NCBI GenBank assembly: GCA_963921825.1
Contig: OY997593.1
Location: 48,654,039-48,718,038 of the forward strand
DNA: 64,000 nt
Direction: 5' to 3'
Origin: Erodium maritimum
Lineage: Eukaryota; Streptophyta; Magnoliopsida; Geraniales; Geraniaceae
Shown: positions 20,277 through 31,780 of the stretch, one piece after another
Layout: every line of letters starts with the position of its first letter
Numbering within the stretch: position 1 is the first letter of the stretch
Made by a program: the position numbers and the translations under genes
Notes under the pieces: generated by a model
Seen by the model: the letters and a program-made list of their open reading frames with translations, nothing else
What the model was told of the DNA's origin: nothing
Databases searched by the model: none

Positions 20277-22587
20277 GAGCATGTACAATAGAAAGGACCT
20301 TGGTCAGGGAGTGGGAGTGCAGACCTTGTGCTGACTGGACAAAAGTCAGGGAGTGGGAGTGCAGAAAAGTGGGTGTTTTGCAACAGAAAGGACCTTGAGG
20401 TCCTGGGAGTGCAGAATAGTGCTGACTGGATTATTATTTGTTATTTTCTTGTTTTATTTAATTCGTTATCAGAAACCGTTTAAATTGTTTGTAATTTAAA
20501 CAATTTTGGAAATAAATAATTAAGTACAATTAATAATTAATAAATAAATTCAACACGAATATAAATGAACTTCTAATTTTATTCAACCCCTTTTAATACA
20601 ACCCAAAACAAAATACAAGTTCAAGAATCATCGTCTGTTGGGCCGACATCCGATGGTGGGGGTTGTCGTCGAAGTTCTTCGATTTGGGCTTCAAGGCTAG
20701 TGATGAGTCTTCGCACTTGGGTCTTGCAAAACTTATGGTCTGCCAACGCCTCTTCGTCGTAGGAAGATGTATCCTTCTCCACCAGGGCCTTGTAGTTGGC
20801 GATGTTTGCTTCCCACTGTTGGGTTAATGCTTGTAACATGCGATACTTATTTTCCACTTGTTCGCCACGTGACCGTTGAGCCTCAAACCGTGCACGTTCA
20901 GCGTCGATTCGTGCACATTCCAGTTCGGCGAAGGCAGACATTTGGGCTGTGAGGACGACCCCCTTCTTTGCGGCCTTCGCTGCCTTCTTCCCTTGCGGTC
21001 GGCGAGGGGGACTTGGGTCGGCCTCGGGGGATGGGGGTGTGTCGCTGAGAGGGACTTGAGTCCCCTCGTAGTTCTCGCTTCCTCCCCATTCTGGTGGTTG
21101 GGACTCACCACTGAGAGGTGTGCCCTCCTCCCCTGTGCTTGTAGGTGGGGTTGAGTTGTAAGCCCCAACCTCATCCAACCGATGTCGTTGTTGGCGTACT
21201 TGACGGCGGACAGTTCCCATTATGCCCTCCTTGGCACTGAACTTCTCATTGCCATCGAGCCTCCAGACCCAATGATCCAGGTCGAACTTTACCGGGTGGT
21301 CTTTAACTACTTTCCCATCATCCTCCCACATTTGCTTCGCACGTCTCAAGTGCTCTTCGTCGTTTGCGCCGCTCAGCTTCTCGGTCCTGGACTTCTTCAA
21401 ATAGCCGAGCATCTTCCTTGTCTGGCTGGAACCTCTGAGCCAACGTTTCTTGATGGCTTCCCAGCGGCGAGGTGGGTAACGGTTCTGGGAGTTGTATTTC
21501 CTCTGCACTGCGCACCAGAATGTGTTGCCGGTTTGCGCCCTTGACGGCGTCTCTTGTTGTGCTCAACCAGCAAGTTATGAGGTGGTTGTCCTCCTCCTTG
21601 CTGAATGTCCGGACATCCGCCTCTGGTTCTTCGGGTTGGGCTCGGGGTTGGGCTCGGGCAGGGGCTCGGCCTCGTCGTTGGGAAGAGGATGGTTGGGGGG
21701 TTTCTACGTCGGGTAGTGGATGACCCTCGTAGTTGTAGAATTGGGGTCCCATGCCCCATTGTGATTGTGATTCTGGTGGGGGCATGCTCCATTGTGATGG
21801 CACTTGGAACCCTTGTGGGGGCATGCTCCATTGTGATGGCACTTGGAACCCTGGCGCCATTTGGTATTGTGGGGGACGGTTTTGCCCTAACAAAAATATT
21901 TATACATTAAATTAAGTGCTCAAAAATTTAATACAAAAAAAATTATACATTAAATTAAGTGCTCAAAAATAAAATAATAAAATAAGTGCAAATAATTAAT
22001 CAAAAAAATGAATACAATGCATTAATACAATAAAATAAGTTTGCACTAAGCTGAACTCGACCCCGAGTTCGAGCTTGGGGAGTTGGAGCGAGGGCCCGTC
22101 AGAATGTCTCCGAAACCTCGTGCCAGTTCGTCCTCGGTGAATTCTCGTTCGTCACCAAATGAGTGTGCACGAGACCCAGCGTCGCCCGACATTTTTCGCG
22201 AGAATAATTGAAACGAGATAGGAGAATTTGGGAAGGAGATAGTGAAGTTGGATAGTTGAAGTAGGAAGTGGTGTGAAAAATATGAGAGGAGAGGGGTATT
22301 TATAGGGTTTTATTTGTTGATTTTTGAATTTAAAAAAAAATATAGCCGTTAGTGTGCAACGGTCGGGACACGTGGCAGCCCCACACGCTGCCAGCGCAGC
22401 AGACGGCGCGCAGGCGCGTCCAACGCGCCCGGCCAGCGAGTGGGGAGCTGGGGCGTGTGCAGCGGGAGCGGGTGCGCGTGGAGGGGGAGCGGGGCCGTGA
22501 TTTTCGCCGATTACAGCGGAACGGCCAGCGTGCCCGGCCAGCGAACGGAGCGGCGCGGGGAGCGGGGCCGTTCCGTTGTTCTTGCTC
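20277..22587 (-). mobile_element. PIF/Harbinger element B, inverted copy of A
   Basis: The same family as element A but on the opposite strand. Its termini are GAGCATGTACAAT on the left and GTTCTTGCTC on the right, with TTA after the right end (22588-22590). The terminal 170 bp next to A are almost identical to A's, whereas the coding part is clearly diverged (roughly 90% by eye). The two copies are therefore separate family members rather than a very recent duplication. Confidence 0.85.
20621..22192 (-). pseudogene. Harbinger ORF1 copy B, disrupted
   Basis: Exon 1 starts with ATG at 22192. The splice donor, GT in copy A, reads CT here (ttcag followed by cttagtg). In exon 2 the frame is lost near 21530 because aactc of copy A is missing: QTGNTFWYSVQRK in A becomes NRQHILVRSAEEIQ in B. 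Downstream, 21508-20621 stays open in the correct frame (QRKYNSQNRYPPRRW to TDDDS). The Myb/SANT domain is thus split. Two independent lesions mean that no full protein can be made. Confidence 0.8.
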
Positions 22588-22701
22588 TTATGTTTTGTTT
22601 CAGGTGATATAAAACACATCTTTCAGACAAAAACATATATTATAACCACAAGTATTGTTTTATTTCGAGACGATGATTTGCGGAATATATGAAGCCTTGA
22701 G

Positions 22702-23273
22702 TAAGGGTGGGCAAAAAAAACCGAAACCGCTAAAACCGACCACCACCAACCGCAAACCGCACCAGAAAACCCGAAACCGGAAAGTTAACGGTTGGTTGCG
22801 GGTTGTTGATGATCGAACCGGAAAGTTAACGGTTGGTTGTCGGTTCTTGAAACGCCAAACAATCGGTTAACCAACCAAACCGGTACTGTTCACCATATAC
22901 ATGTGGCTTCATAATAACCACTGATTTGATAAAGATGAATGGCCCACGATCACTCTTTTGTGTCACACGGATTGCTAACATAGAACATGATGACTTATAT
23001 GTAATTTTTCTTTTGTTTTGGAGAATGTAGTAATATGTTTTGGCTTGAAATAGAAATATGTGTATGGTTATTGGTATCTAAATTTGTACTTACATGTAGT
23101 AAAGTGGTTGGTTGGTTAAAACCACTAACCAACCGGTTAATGAACTGGTTGGTTTCACCGTAAAAAAATGGTTTATGGGTTGGAACTGGTTACAAGATAT
23201 GTCAAACCGATAATATCGGGTTGGGTTCGTAAAAGGTTCCATTGGGTGGTTAACCACCCAATGCCCACCCTTA
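22702..23273. mobile_element. hAT-type MITE
   Basis: The ends are TAAGGGTGGGCA and the complementary TGCCCACCCTTA, the common plant hAT terminus. The 8-bp flanks are gccttgag (22694-22701) and gcctcgag (23274-23281), 7 of 8 identical. The interior repeats 'aaccaaccggtt' motifs in both orientations and has no coding capacity. Confidence 0.85.
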
Positions 23274-23281
23274 GCCTCGAG

Positions 23282-24040
23282 GGGCATATTTGAGACGTGC
23301 GTTTTTATCAACCTGGTGACCCAATTTAAGAAGATATGTTAATAAAGAAACATGCAAAAGTAAAGTTGATGTTTGATAATTGATTATTTTTCAGGAACGT
23401 CTAGGTTCGTAGCCGCTGAGTTGGACAGATCACGAGACACCACTTTCTTTCTGTACGGCCCTCTCTTTACACTTTCTACCTTTTCGGTTATTTTTATTTT
23501 GATATGAAATATGCATTAATCTACAAAGTTGTAGATTAATGCATATTTGTCCTACATATCATATGTACTCTTTTATGTTGTCTTCCGACAATCTTTGTAT
23601 CAATTCACTGCTAATAGAGTAATGAATCACTTAATTAATCAGTGTAGCTGTCACACTACATTACATTGCATGACATGACAAATTAAGATATGTTTCGATC
23701 AAGTTAATTAAGCAAAGGGCGCGCTTTATTAGAAAGCTGCTTCATATATTTGGGTTTACGTACGTAATTTGAACCGCTTTTAATTGGCAGGTGATCTGGT
23801 CTACTTGGAACAACTTGGACCCTAGTATGGATACATATCGTCGTGAATCGGCCCACCTGCAATACACTCTACTTCCTGTACAACTACAACCCTGCATGCA
23901 ACACTGTACTGCAAATTTTATATATTCATAATCATTCTTGAATGACATGAATCAACAAAGATTTATTTCATCTTCATCAATCACCATGTGATGATAAATT
24001 GAAGGGGAGCTAAAAAATAAAACTTATCCCAATAAAATTA
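23282..24040. other. Intergenic DNA with a perfect palindrome
   Basis: No gene recognised. Positions 23507-23548 form a 20-bp perfect inverted repeat (aaatatgcattaatctacaa) around a 2-base loop. A short minus frame at 23742-23948 shows no known domain. Confidence 0.5.
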
Positions 24041-25106
24041 AATAAGATTGACCAAAATTCTCTCTCAATTGTTGAGATTCTCCCTCTAGCTTTAGCGTAC
24101 GTCGTTAGGGTGCTCGCTACTATAATCGTCGTCACGCCGACTATCGTGCCGCCACATGGTGATGTTGATTCTGTTGGTCTCGCCGCTCCCGTGCTCTTAC
24201 GTCCCATCTGGTCGTCTCCCTTGCATACCGTGCGTGGTGTGGGGGATGAGACTCGACGATGGGGACGAATGGTGCCACGACCGCCTTCTCCTTCCGTCTC
24301 TCTTGTCCCGGCCCAGCTTGCTCCCCACGACGTCTCGTCGGAGTTGATTCCAATCTCCATGGGAACCCGGTATCCCTCGCGGGTCTCGACGCCATGGCGG
24401 GGATGGTCGCGTCGCCATGCATTTCATTTCCCCCATGCGACTTAAACCCTAGGTTGCTGGTCTCCTGCCCTTACTACGACCTTGCTCTGGCCCCAGGCGG
24501 CATGCGTTCTAGGGCTGCACCTGTTCGGCTGCCTTGGTCTCCCCTAATCGCGCCTCAGCCTCCCTTGGTCACGACCCCACACTTGGGGCGGTTTTGGAGG
24601 CGTTCTCAACCGTCTCCACGTTCACCAGGGTGTCGAGTCGCACTCAATACTTTTTCCATGTCGTCGCCGGTTTGGTGAGAAGGACGGTGGTGATCTCCTC
24701 CACATAGTCTCTCTGTCATAGCTATGTTCGGGTGCGGGGTGGGGCGTTGGTATTCTCAAGTATCGTGGCCTCCCGCCCCATGCATGGTCATGACTACTCC
24801 GACCCTCCTCTATTGTTTGTGGGGAAGGCTTATTCGGGCTCCGATAGGTCGGTTCCCTCTCTTGGCAGGCAGCAACAACCTGTACGGGGGGGGGGGGGGG
24901 GGGGGTGAGCCACTAAGCTGCCACAGAGCGGGTATCAGAGGCATCTTCTGACGTACCAGAGAGGTTTGTTGTAGCGTACTCCGGCGATTGGTCCTCGTCC
25001 CCGGGTCGAACGGAAGGGGGATCACTCCACCTCGCTGGCTTGATCGTCTTCTGGGGCCCGCGGGGTTGATGACCTAGCACAGGAGACGGGAACGGAGGAA
25101 GGAGCT

Positions 25107-25508
25107 TTGTTCCCGATGATCATGGACCCGATACCTAAGACTGGATCGTCTCGCAATGTGGATTTTAGCGTAAATGTGGACCCGATACCTAATCCGGGTG
25201 TACATGGTTCCAACTGGGACATCGGCCATTCAGAGCCGATAGGACCCCCTAGATGGTCGGCCGCGAGCCCTCTGGGTTTTGTGCACGCGGCGATTCAGCT
25301 CTCTGTTGATTCGATTGTTGCGGCCACGATGCTCAATCTCGGTGGGTTTGGAGGTGGAGGTCGCACGCGCTCGGGAAAGCGCACTGTTGATGTTCCAGCG
25401 CTCACAACTCGGAGGGCTGGATATGGGGTGCTTATGGCATCTGAAGCGCTGAAGAGGGCTGCGACTGAAAATCCTCGGGCGGGGAAGCATCCCCACCGGG
25501 AGGAATGA
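25107..25508 (+). pseudogene. LINE ORF1 C-terminal part
   Basis: The frame opens without ATG and ends with RRAGYGVLMASEALKRAATE and GKHPHREE. This matches the tail style of the ORF1 at 4.8 kb (KRIVADAPWD..., KQPRQEEC). After the stop, both continue into a GTGLGG-type stretch. I see no complete DUF4283 or CCHC in this copy. It is broken, and the LINE is then interrupted by the LTR element at 25728. Confidence 0.5.
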
Positions 25509-25727
25509 TGCACCGGTTGGGCGTTAGGGACCGGCCTAGGAGGGTCCCTCGATGATGTTGTGCCTCCCACTATTAGATAACTCCTTGGCCATTACCGTTG
25601 CGACATTTTTTCGAAGTAGGACCTCTAGTACCATCTTCGCACTTGTTTTTCTTGTTGTCCCTTATGGCATCCAAACACCGTCAGTGGCGGTTCTAGTAGT
25701 AAAAGGATTGGTGAACTTCGGTTCCGT

Positions 25728-28339
25728 TGTAAAACCCACTCCGTTTAAAAGGGTTGTAAAGTGCAATTCGAAACGTCGAGGTACGATTTTTGTAACAAAG
25801 AGAATTTGAGAAGGAAAAATCAAAAAAAAAGTGTGGCAGCAGTTTGGGCCGAGCTCGGGTTTGGGCCAGCTCTGGCCCATTCGCACCAGCTGCGCGGCCC
25901 AGCCTCCAAGCCCAGCCCAGAACCGCGCAACTCCTCTATAAATAGGGGCCGAACCCTAATTTGGTACTGTTCACACCTGCCTCCTCGACCCTTCGTCTTC
26001 CCTCTCACCAGATCGACGCCGGCGCCTGTGAGCTCGCCCTCCCTCTCCGGCCACGCCATCGGACGCACCGAGCTCTCACCTCTCCCCTCCGAGCTTCCAT
26101 CGCACCTCCCGCGGCCAGAATCGGAGCGAGCTCGCCGGAGAACGTGTGACGTCTCCGAGCTCGAACTCGCTCGACACCCTCGCTGTCCTCCTCTTCTCCG
26201 TGAGCCACCGCCAGACAGCCGGCCTAACGAGGTGGGTAGGGACGAGCACCGCCGTCGGAAACCCGAGCTTCGTCGAACTCCACTCGCCGGAGAAGACGAG
26301 CCCTCGCCAGATCCGAACGAGAAACGAGCGTGGGTTCTCACCGGAGCCACCGCCGCCACGACATCAGTTTCGCCATGGATCTACCGCCCTCCTCCACCTC
26401 TTTCCCTCGTCGGCGTACCTCACCCGCCGCCGTGGAAGACTGCCGGAGCACCCCTTGCTCGCCGGCGTCCCGTCCAGTTCAGGCCATCCTCACCAGGCCA
26501 GTTCGGGCTGGACAGAACCGGGCCTTGGGCCGAGAAGAACCGGGCCTTGGGCCGAGAAGACCTTGGACCCGTGGGAAGGATCGGGTCAGCCAGACCAGAA
26601 GACGGGCTTTGGCCCATTGTGGACTCGGGCCTTGGGCCCATTTGGACTTCAGGACCGGGTCTGGACCGGGTTTGGGTTCGGATCCGGGTCAACCGGACTG
26701 TAAAGGAAACAGCTTTAAAATCAGATTTAATTAACCGGTTTAACGAATTCAAGGTGAGACTTTGAACGGGATTTTCGTGGTTAACTCAAAGGACCTTTGG
26801 ACTTTTACCGTTTGTTTGAATGGACTTTTCTTTGTCAAATCTAGACGGAACTTCGCCCGAGATCAAGCGCTTGGACCCGAGCTAGAAGAGCAAAGATCAC
26901 ACCGGGACCCGAGTGAAGAACGGAGTAGTGACCACCGGGCTTCATCAAAGCGTTGAGAGGAAGACCTCGAGGTAGGGAAAGCCTTAACCTCTCGTTTACG
27001 ATGCTTAATATGCATGCTAGGTTAATAAAATTGGAAAAGGTCCTAGAAATGCCTATAGGATGCGAATAACTAGCCTAATCGACTTTCAATTTCTAATAAC
27101 CGGAAGTGTCTAGTGGTGACCGATTAGGATGCCAATCACTAGTGTAATTAGCTTCTAATACTTGGGAATTGATTGTCTGGTAGAGGAGCCTTGGCAAAGC
27201 CCTCGGATTAGTTGCGTGTTAGGATCACATGCTTGATTGTTGATTGCCTAGTGGATAGGTTAAAGAGTCTAAAGAACTAGTGGAATTGCATGTATGAATG
27301 CTCTTTTGAAGGCTTATGTTTAGTTGATTACACTCGTGCTTACTCGTTGATTGTATTCGAATGATTACTCGATTTACTTGAATGGTTGTTTAGAGCATCG
27401 AGTATGACTGGTTGTACCGAGCGGTGCAATCAGGTGATCGATGCCCCGGTGGTTCGAAACTGGTAAGTGAATGGTAAGTTGGGATTGTGTATTTGGTGTG
27501 CTATGGTTGCGTGACTCGTGTATTATGTGTTGTGGTGAATTGGTGATGGTTGAGCCATGTGTGGAATTGGATTGGTGGTTGTTGAGCTTGTATTACTTCG
27601 TATTTCGGTTGAGTGCGTTATTCAGTTATTAACTGCTTATTATTAAATTGCCCACGTGTGCGCTTCCTATGGGAGTATGGCCCTGGGTTCCCGAGGATCT
27701 AAAATCCCTTGGAGACGTTTCTGAGACTTCCGATGATATGTGCCCTGAAGAGTGTTTCTGATAGTTTCAATGATATGCGTCTCCTCTGGATTGGAGGGAA
27801 AATCCGAGAGGACACATAAGATGTGGATCGGAGGGTGGTGACTTCATGTGCCACGACATTGATCGGTTTATCTATTACCTGTGATTGTTAAGAGCTATAT
27901 GTTAACTTTACTGATGAATTTACTCGTAATATTATGAACTACCTTGTTGACTGTGTTGGTGAATTATGGATCTTGTGAACATTGTCGTTGATTCTTTGGA
28001 GTTTAAGGTTTACCTTGTTATGTGTTTTCCCTACTGAGCGTAAGCTCACCCCTGTGAGTTCATTGTTGTGTTCACAGGCTTGATTGAGGAGTAGAGGCTC
28101 GGGAGCTTCTCGGTGTGGGTGTCAGTAGAGACTTCACTTTTAATTCTTTTGTTTAAGAACTGTTTTTGTGGAGGTTATTATTACACCCCTGGAGGGTTAT
28201 TCTTGTTTTAACTAGATCTTGTGGATTGGAGCTTTTCTATTGGAGGTTTTCAGGATTTAAGTGTTACTTTATTATTTTATTGTCTTTTATTACTCGTCAT
28301 GCCTCGGGTCCGGGCGATAACCGGATTTGGGGCGTGACA
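25728..28339 (+). repeat. 5' LTR of the gypsy element
   Basis: It starts TGTAAAACCCACTCC, similar to the solo LTR at 43967 (TGTAATAACCACTCC), and ends GGGGCGTGACA. A TATA box lies at 25937-25944. A GC-rich, gene-like transcribed stretch follows (25.95-26.75 kb), including two copies of a 22-bp unit rich in gggccttgggcc (about 26517-26560). Open frames in it have no recognisable domain and are probably not genes. Confidence 0.85.
25937..25944 (+). promoter_or_regulatory. LTR TATA box
   Basis: TATAAATA within ctcctctataaatagggg, located 209 bp into the LTR, as expected at the U3/R boundary. Confidence 0.65.
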
Positions 28340-28342
28340 ATT

Positions 28343-28355
28343 TGGTATCAGAGCC
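28343..28355 (+). other. Primer binding site, initiator tRNA-Met type
   Basis: TGGTATCAGAGCC begins 3 bases after the 5' LTR end. It is complementary to the 3' end of plant initiator tRNA-Met. Confidence 0.9.
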
Positions 28356-28839
28356 TGGTTTCATTTGAAACAGGTGTCTTTTGAACTGATTTTCAAACCT
28401 CGGACCGAAGTCAATTAGGTGGGTAGAGTTAGGAAGTTTGAGTCTTGAGTGCTTGAAGAGTTGTCCTAAATGGAACCTTACACTACAATGTTTGCATTAC
28501 TTGATTGGTATCCTCTCCCTAATGATCGGTGAAGCCGAATGGTTGAGATCGGAATTGGATTAACGGTCAATGACCGATCCACTATGCATTCATGGTAGGT
28601 GGTGTTGCCCTTGTGGCGTATTACTTCGAAAATTTTCAAGTTGCAGTTTGGTCCTGTTCAAGTGTTGACTTGTGATTGACTGTTGGGCTGGAGCATGAGT
28701 ACTCCATGTATGCTGCTATTGAGTGTTTTGGTTGGGGCGCGAGAACCCCGTATCCCGTTGTATGAGAACTATGAGTGGGTCGTCGAACCCGTGTCTTGAC
28801 CTTTGGTGTTTGGGAGGCCATGAGAGCCTTGTTTGACTG

Positions 28840-29195
28840 TTGAGTCTTGAGTGGCCATGAGAGCCCGTGTTATTATTTGTGTTTGTGTGGCCATGAGAGT
28901 CGTGCTATTAATTGTGTTTGGATGGCCATGAGAGTCCGTGTACCAAGGTTGGTGGTTGTGGCTGGCTTACGAGTTAGAGTCTCGGTAAGTTGCGAGCGTA
29001 TGTTATTGTGGAAATTGGGACACGAGTATCCCCTATGCCCGCTGAGGTGGCGATTTTGGGAAACGAGTATCCCCTATGCCCGCTGAGGTGGCGAAATTGG
29101 GACACGAGTATCCCCTATGCTCGCTGAGGTGGCGAATTTGGGACACGAGAATCCCGTATGCCCGTTGAGGTGGCGAGTTTGGGGCACGAGTACCC
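28840..29195 (+). repeat. Minisatellites downstream of the primer site
   Basis: Three copies of ggccatgagag(c/t)c with spacers (28840-28945) are followed by about four units of some 38 bp built on acgagtatcccctatgcc and cgctgaggtggcga (29017-29195). The first motif also fills part of the solo LTR at 45.8-46.3 kb. Confidence 0.8.
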
Positions 29196-29399
29196 CGTAA
29201 TATTTGGGAGCACGAGAACTCCGATTATTGTTTGCGTTGTGTACTTTAGGAGCATGAGAACTCCCTTTATTGACTGTGTGATGTCTTGAGAGAGCATGAG
29301 AACTTTGTGTACTTGTACCTTGTGAATTTGTATTGGTGGTTGTCCCGCTTAAGCGGAGGGTTAAGGGAAAATACGAATGGGTCATGCCGAAAATTTGGT

Positions 29400-31500
29400 A
29401 GAACTAAAGTGTTTGTACTATCACGGGGCGACTCAGGGGCGCCACTGTAGTCGAGCGTGATGGTTTGATGTCAAGTTGTTACAATGAGGTTCGGGGACGC
29501 CTGAATCAGGTTGTAACAACATGAGATCGACATGAAAAGGTTTGAGTAAAGGTTAAGAAATGGGAATTCATGGAAGGGAAGGAAAAGTTAAGGGTGATCA
29601 TTGAATTGTGTTAAGTACTAAACCCCTCTTTGTGAAAGGATACCCGAGCAAGGGGTATGCCTGTTGTGTTGTGCCTTGTGTGATGTGCTTGAGTTTGAAT
29701 CCTCCTGTAGGAGTGGATTTCTTTGACTTGGTTGAACCCTCCTGTGGGAGTTGGTGGTGGATTGCTAAATCGCTGGTTGTTGCTATGTGACGCATAGAGA
29801 TGCGAACTTGTGTGCTATATTATATGAGTATATATCTATCTTCTAAGCTTAAGAGCGTAAAACCTTGGGTGACTTGTGAGACGCGCGTGTACGTCCTTGT
29901 ACTTGATCGAACCTTCGTTTTGGCGTGAGACGCACGAGGTGCGGGTCTCTTGTTTACGTAAGTGTTACGTTTGACTTTACGACTTACTTCTGATCCAAGC
30001 GGGATCCGGTGGAGACGCACGAGAACGTCATGCTTGGGCGAATCGAACCGATTGGGTTAAACTGATTTGTGAACCTTTAGTTGCTAAAGGCAGTGAGATG
30101 GCGAGATGTCCCGTGTTTATATCCGGGAGAGTACCAAGAGCCGTCCAGTTGTGGGGCAGAGCCAAATACCAGCTATCGTTCTGGCAGGGGCAGTGAGCGC
30201 CCAGGGAGCTACTCCCACAGAGCACGAGAGTTTTGGGAACAGACCGGCAGAGTCAGCACCTAGAGTTCCTCCAGTCGCAGAGCCGACTCAAGCGGCCCAA
30301 TTGAGGAGGTGGTTCGCGCAGTGTTAGATGCGCTCAGCTTGAGACTACAACACCGGCACAAGAGTCTGTGCCTACCGCCGACGCGGTCACTACCGAGATG
30401 CCAAGCCAGGTGGATGGTTACACGGCCCAGGCACTCAGGAGTTTTCTTCAGTTGAGTACACCAGTTTGATCTGGGAATTTAGACCCCGAGGCAGTTGTAT
30501 TATGGTTGGAGTGGAGTACCCACAACCGCAATACGTTTAGAGTATTCGGATATGTGTTGGAGAATATGTTCCCGCATCGCTTCACACCCAGGATGGTGCC
30601 GACCGAGAAGAGCCGTCGTAGACATTTGAGAAGGGACTCAGTTCTCTTGGCACCGACTGAGTCATTGCGTCAGAACCATAGACGATTCAACACTAGTGGA
30701 GCAAACACTAGCGTTAGAGAGACATGTTGGGAAACCGCCAAGGCGCGGAAGACCAGGCCGAGGCCGAGAGGCTTCTCGAGGCCGTCAGAGAGTCGCAATC
30801 TGTGGAGGCAGGGGACCGTAGGATTCTTCCATTCACAGGCCCAGTCTGGTGAGACACGATGGGTTGGAGAAGTAGCATCCGTTGGACCTGCCTCGGTGGC
30901 GTGGTTTGCCCCTACGCAAACAGTTGGAACATCTAGGCCGAGAATGCCAGTTGAGCGATGGATCTACGAACCGTTCCACAGATCGACCTACGAGAGCCGA
31001 CCTGAGATCATGCTGCCATAGCAGTGAATTCTTTCATCCCATCGAGAGGAGGACCTCCGATGTGGCGGGGCCGAGTGTACCTATTTACCGAGCCCGAGTA
31101 AGGACTTGATACCGATCTTGAGATCGAGTAGAGTACTTGTTACCATCTGCATTTTGGAGTTCGTGTCAGCTGACACTTGAGCATTGCACCTGGTGTATCG
31201 GTTCGTGGTGACGTATTGATTGGGCGAGTTTAACACTATTAAGCCCACCGATACTTTAACCACATCAACTAGAGGTATGGTAGTACCGACGAGCATCAGT
31301 AGGAGTTGGAAAGTGGAATAACAACTAGGTCAGATTGAAGGTTCTTTTATTCTCCGATAGTGCGGATCGAATTTTAAGAACCGAGTGCTGAAACAGCAAG
31401 CGTTCATCGAGCGCCATCAGCGACGAATGCCAAGCAGTGAAAGGCCGCAGCATTGACCTGTAAATGGTCCGACCGGTCACCAGAGATGACCGAGCAACGG
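29400..31500 (+). pseudogene. Decayed gypsy interior, gag-like frames
   Basis: Short open frames (30106-30327, 30506-31021, 30882-31109) encode Arg/Pro/Gln-rich peptides with stops between them. Their position after the primer site and leader fits gag. I cannot identify a capsid, zinc knuckle or enzyme domain with confidence. Either the pol region was deleted or this is a non-autonomous element. Confidence 0.4.
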
Positions 31501-31504
31501 TAAG

Positions 31505-31547
31505 ATCAGAGTAGCGCAGCGGAAGCGTGGTGGGCCCATACCCACAG
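31505..31547 (+). pseudogene. Initiator tRNA-Met 5' fragment
   Basis: Starting at ATCAGAGTAGCGCAGC, 43 bases match the 5' part of plant initiator tRNA-Met through the D-arm and anticodon arm (gtggtgggcccat with CAT anticodon). There is one substitution in the acceptor/D region and one base missing after the anticodon (cataccc for cataaccc). The match ends before the variable loop, so it is not a functional tRNA gene. The comparison is from memory of the conserved plant sequence. Confidence 0.7.
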
Positions 31548-31780
31548 TAGTCGTAATCGACAGTTTCTCCTAACCCCGCCACAGGATTTAAGTTATAAGA
31601 TTCGAACCGTCGAGACGATGTTGTTTCACGTCCTTGTTAGCGAGCGAAGGTTGCACGAGTGCGTGCCGTACGTGGGGAACTAAATGAAGGTGTGTTTCTT
31701 ACGTTATCCCCAGAAGGACTAAGCTTAACCATGGGGTTATGTCCTAGAAGCGAGAGCACCTCGCGTTGAAGTCCAGCTAC

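Larger units (their letters stand above)
17971..22587. repeat. 4.6-kb tail-to-tail inverted repeat (elements A and B)
   Basis: Arms 17971-20273 and 20277-22587 are complementary over almost their full length around a 3-bp centre TAA. The outer flanks are TTA on both sides. Transcription across the centre from either side would yield a transcript able to fold into a long double strand. Confidence 0.85.

Noticed and set aside
25682..25697. CAGTGGCGGTTCTAG, a possible hAT start
   Set aside because: No second end or 8-bp duplication was found, and the position falls within the LINE body just before the gypsy insertion.
25761..26765. 334-residue plus-strand open frame (and overlapping 26146-26703 and minus 25820-26359)
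   Set aside because: It lies entirely in the gypsy 5' LTR, on GC-rich DNA where all frames stay open. It is rich in Pro, Arg and Ser with no domain.
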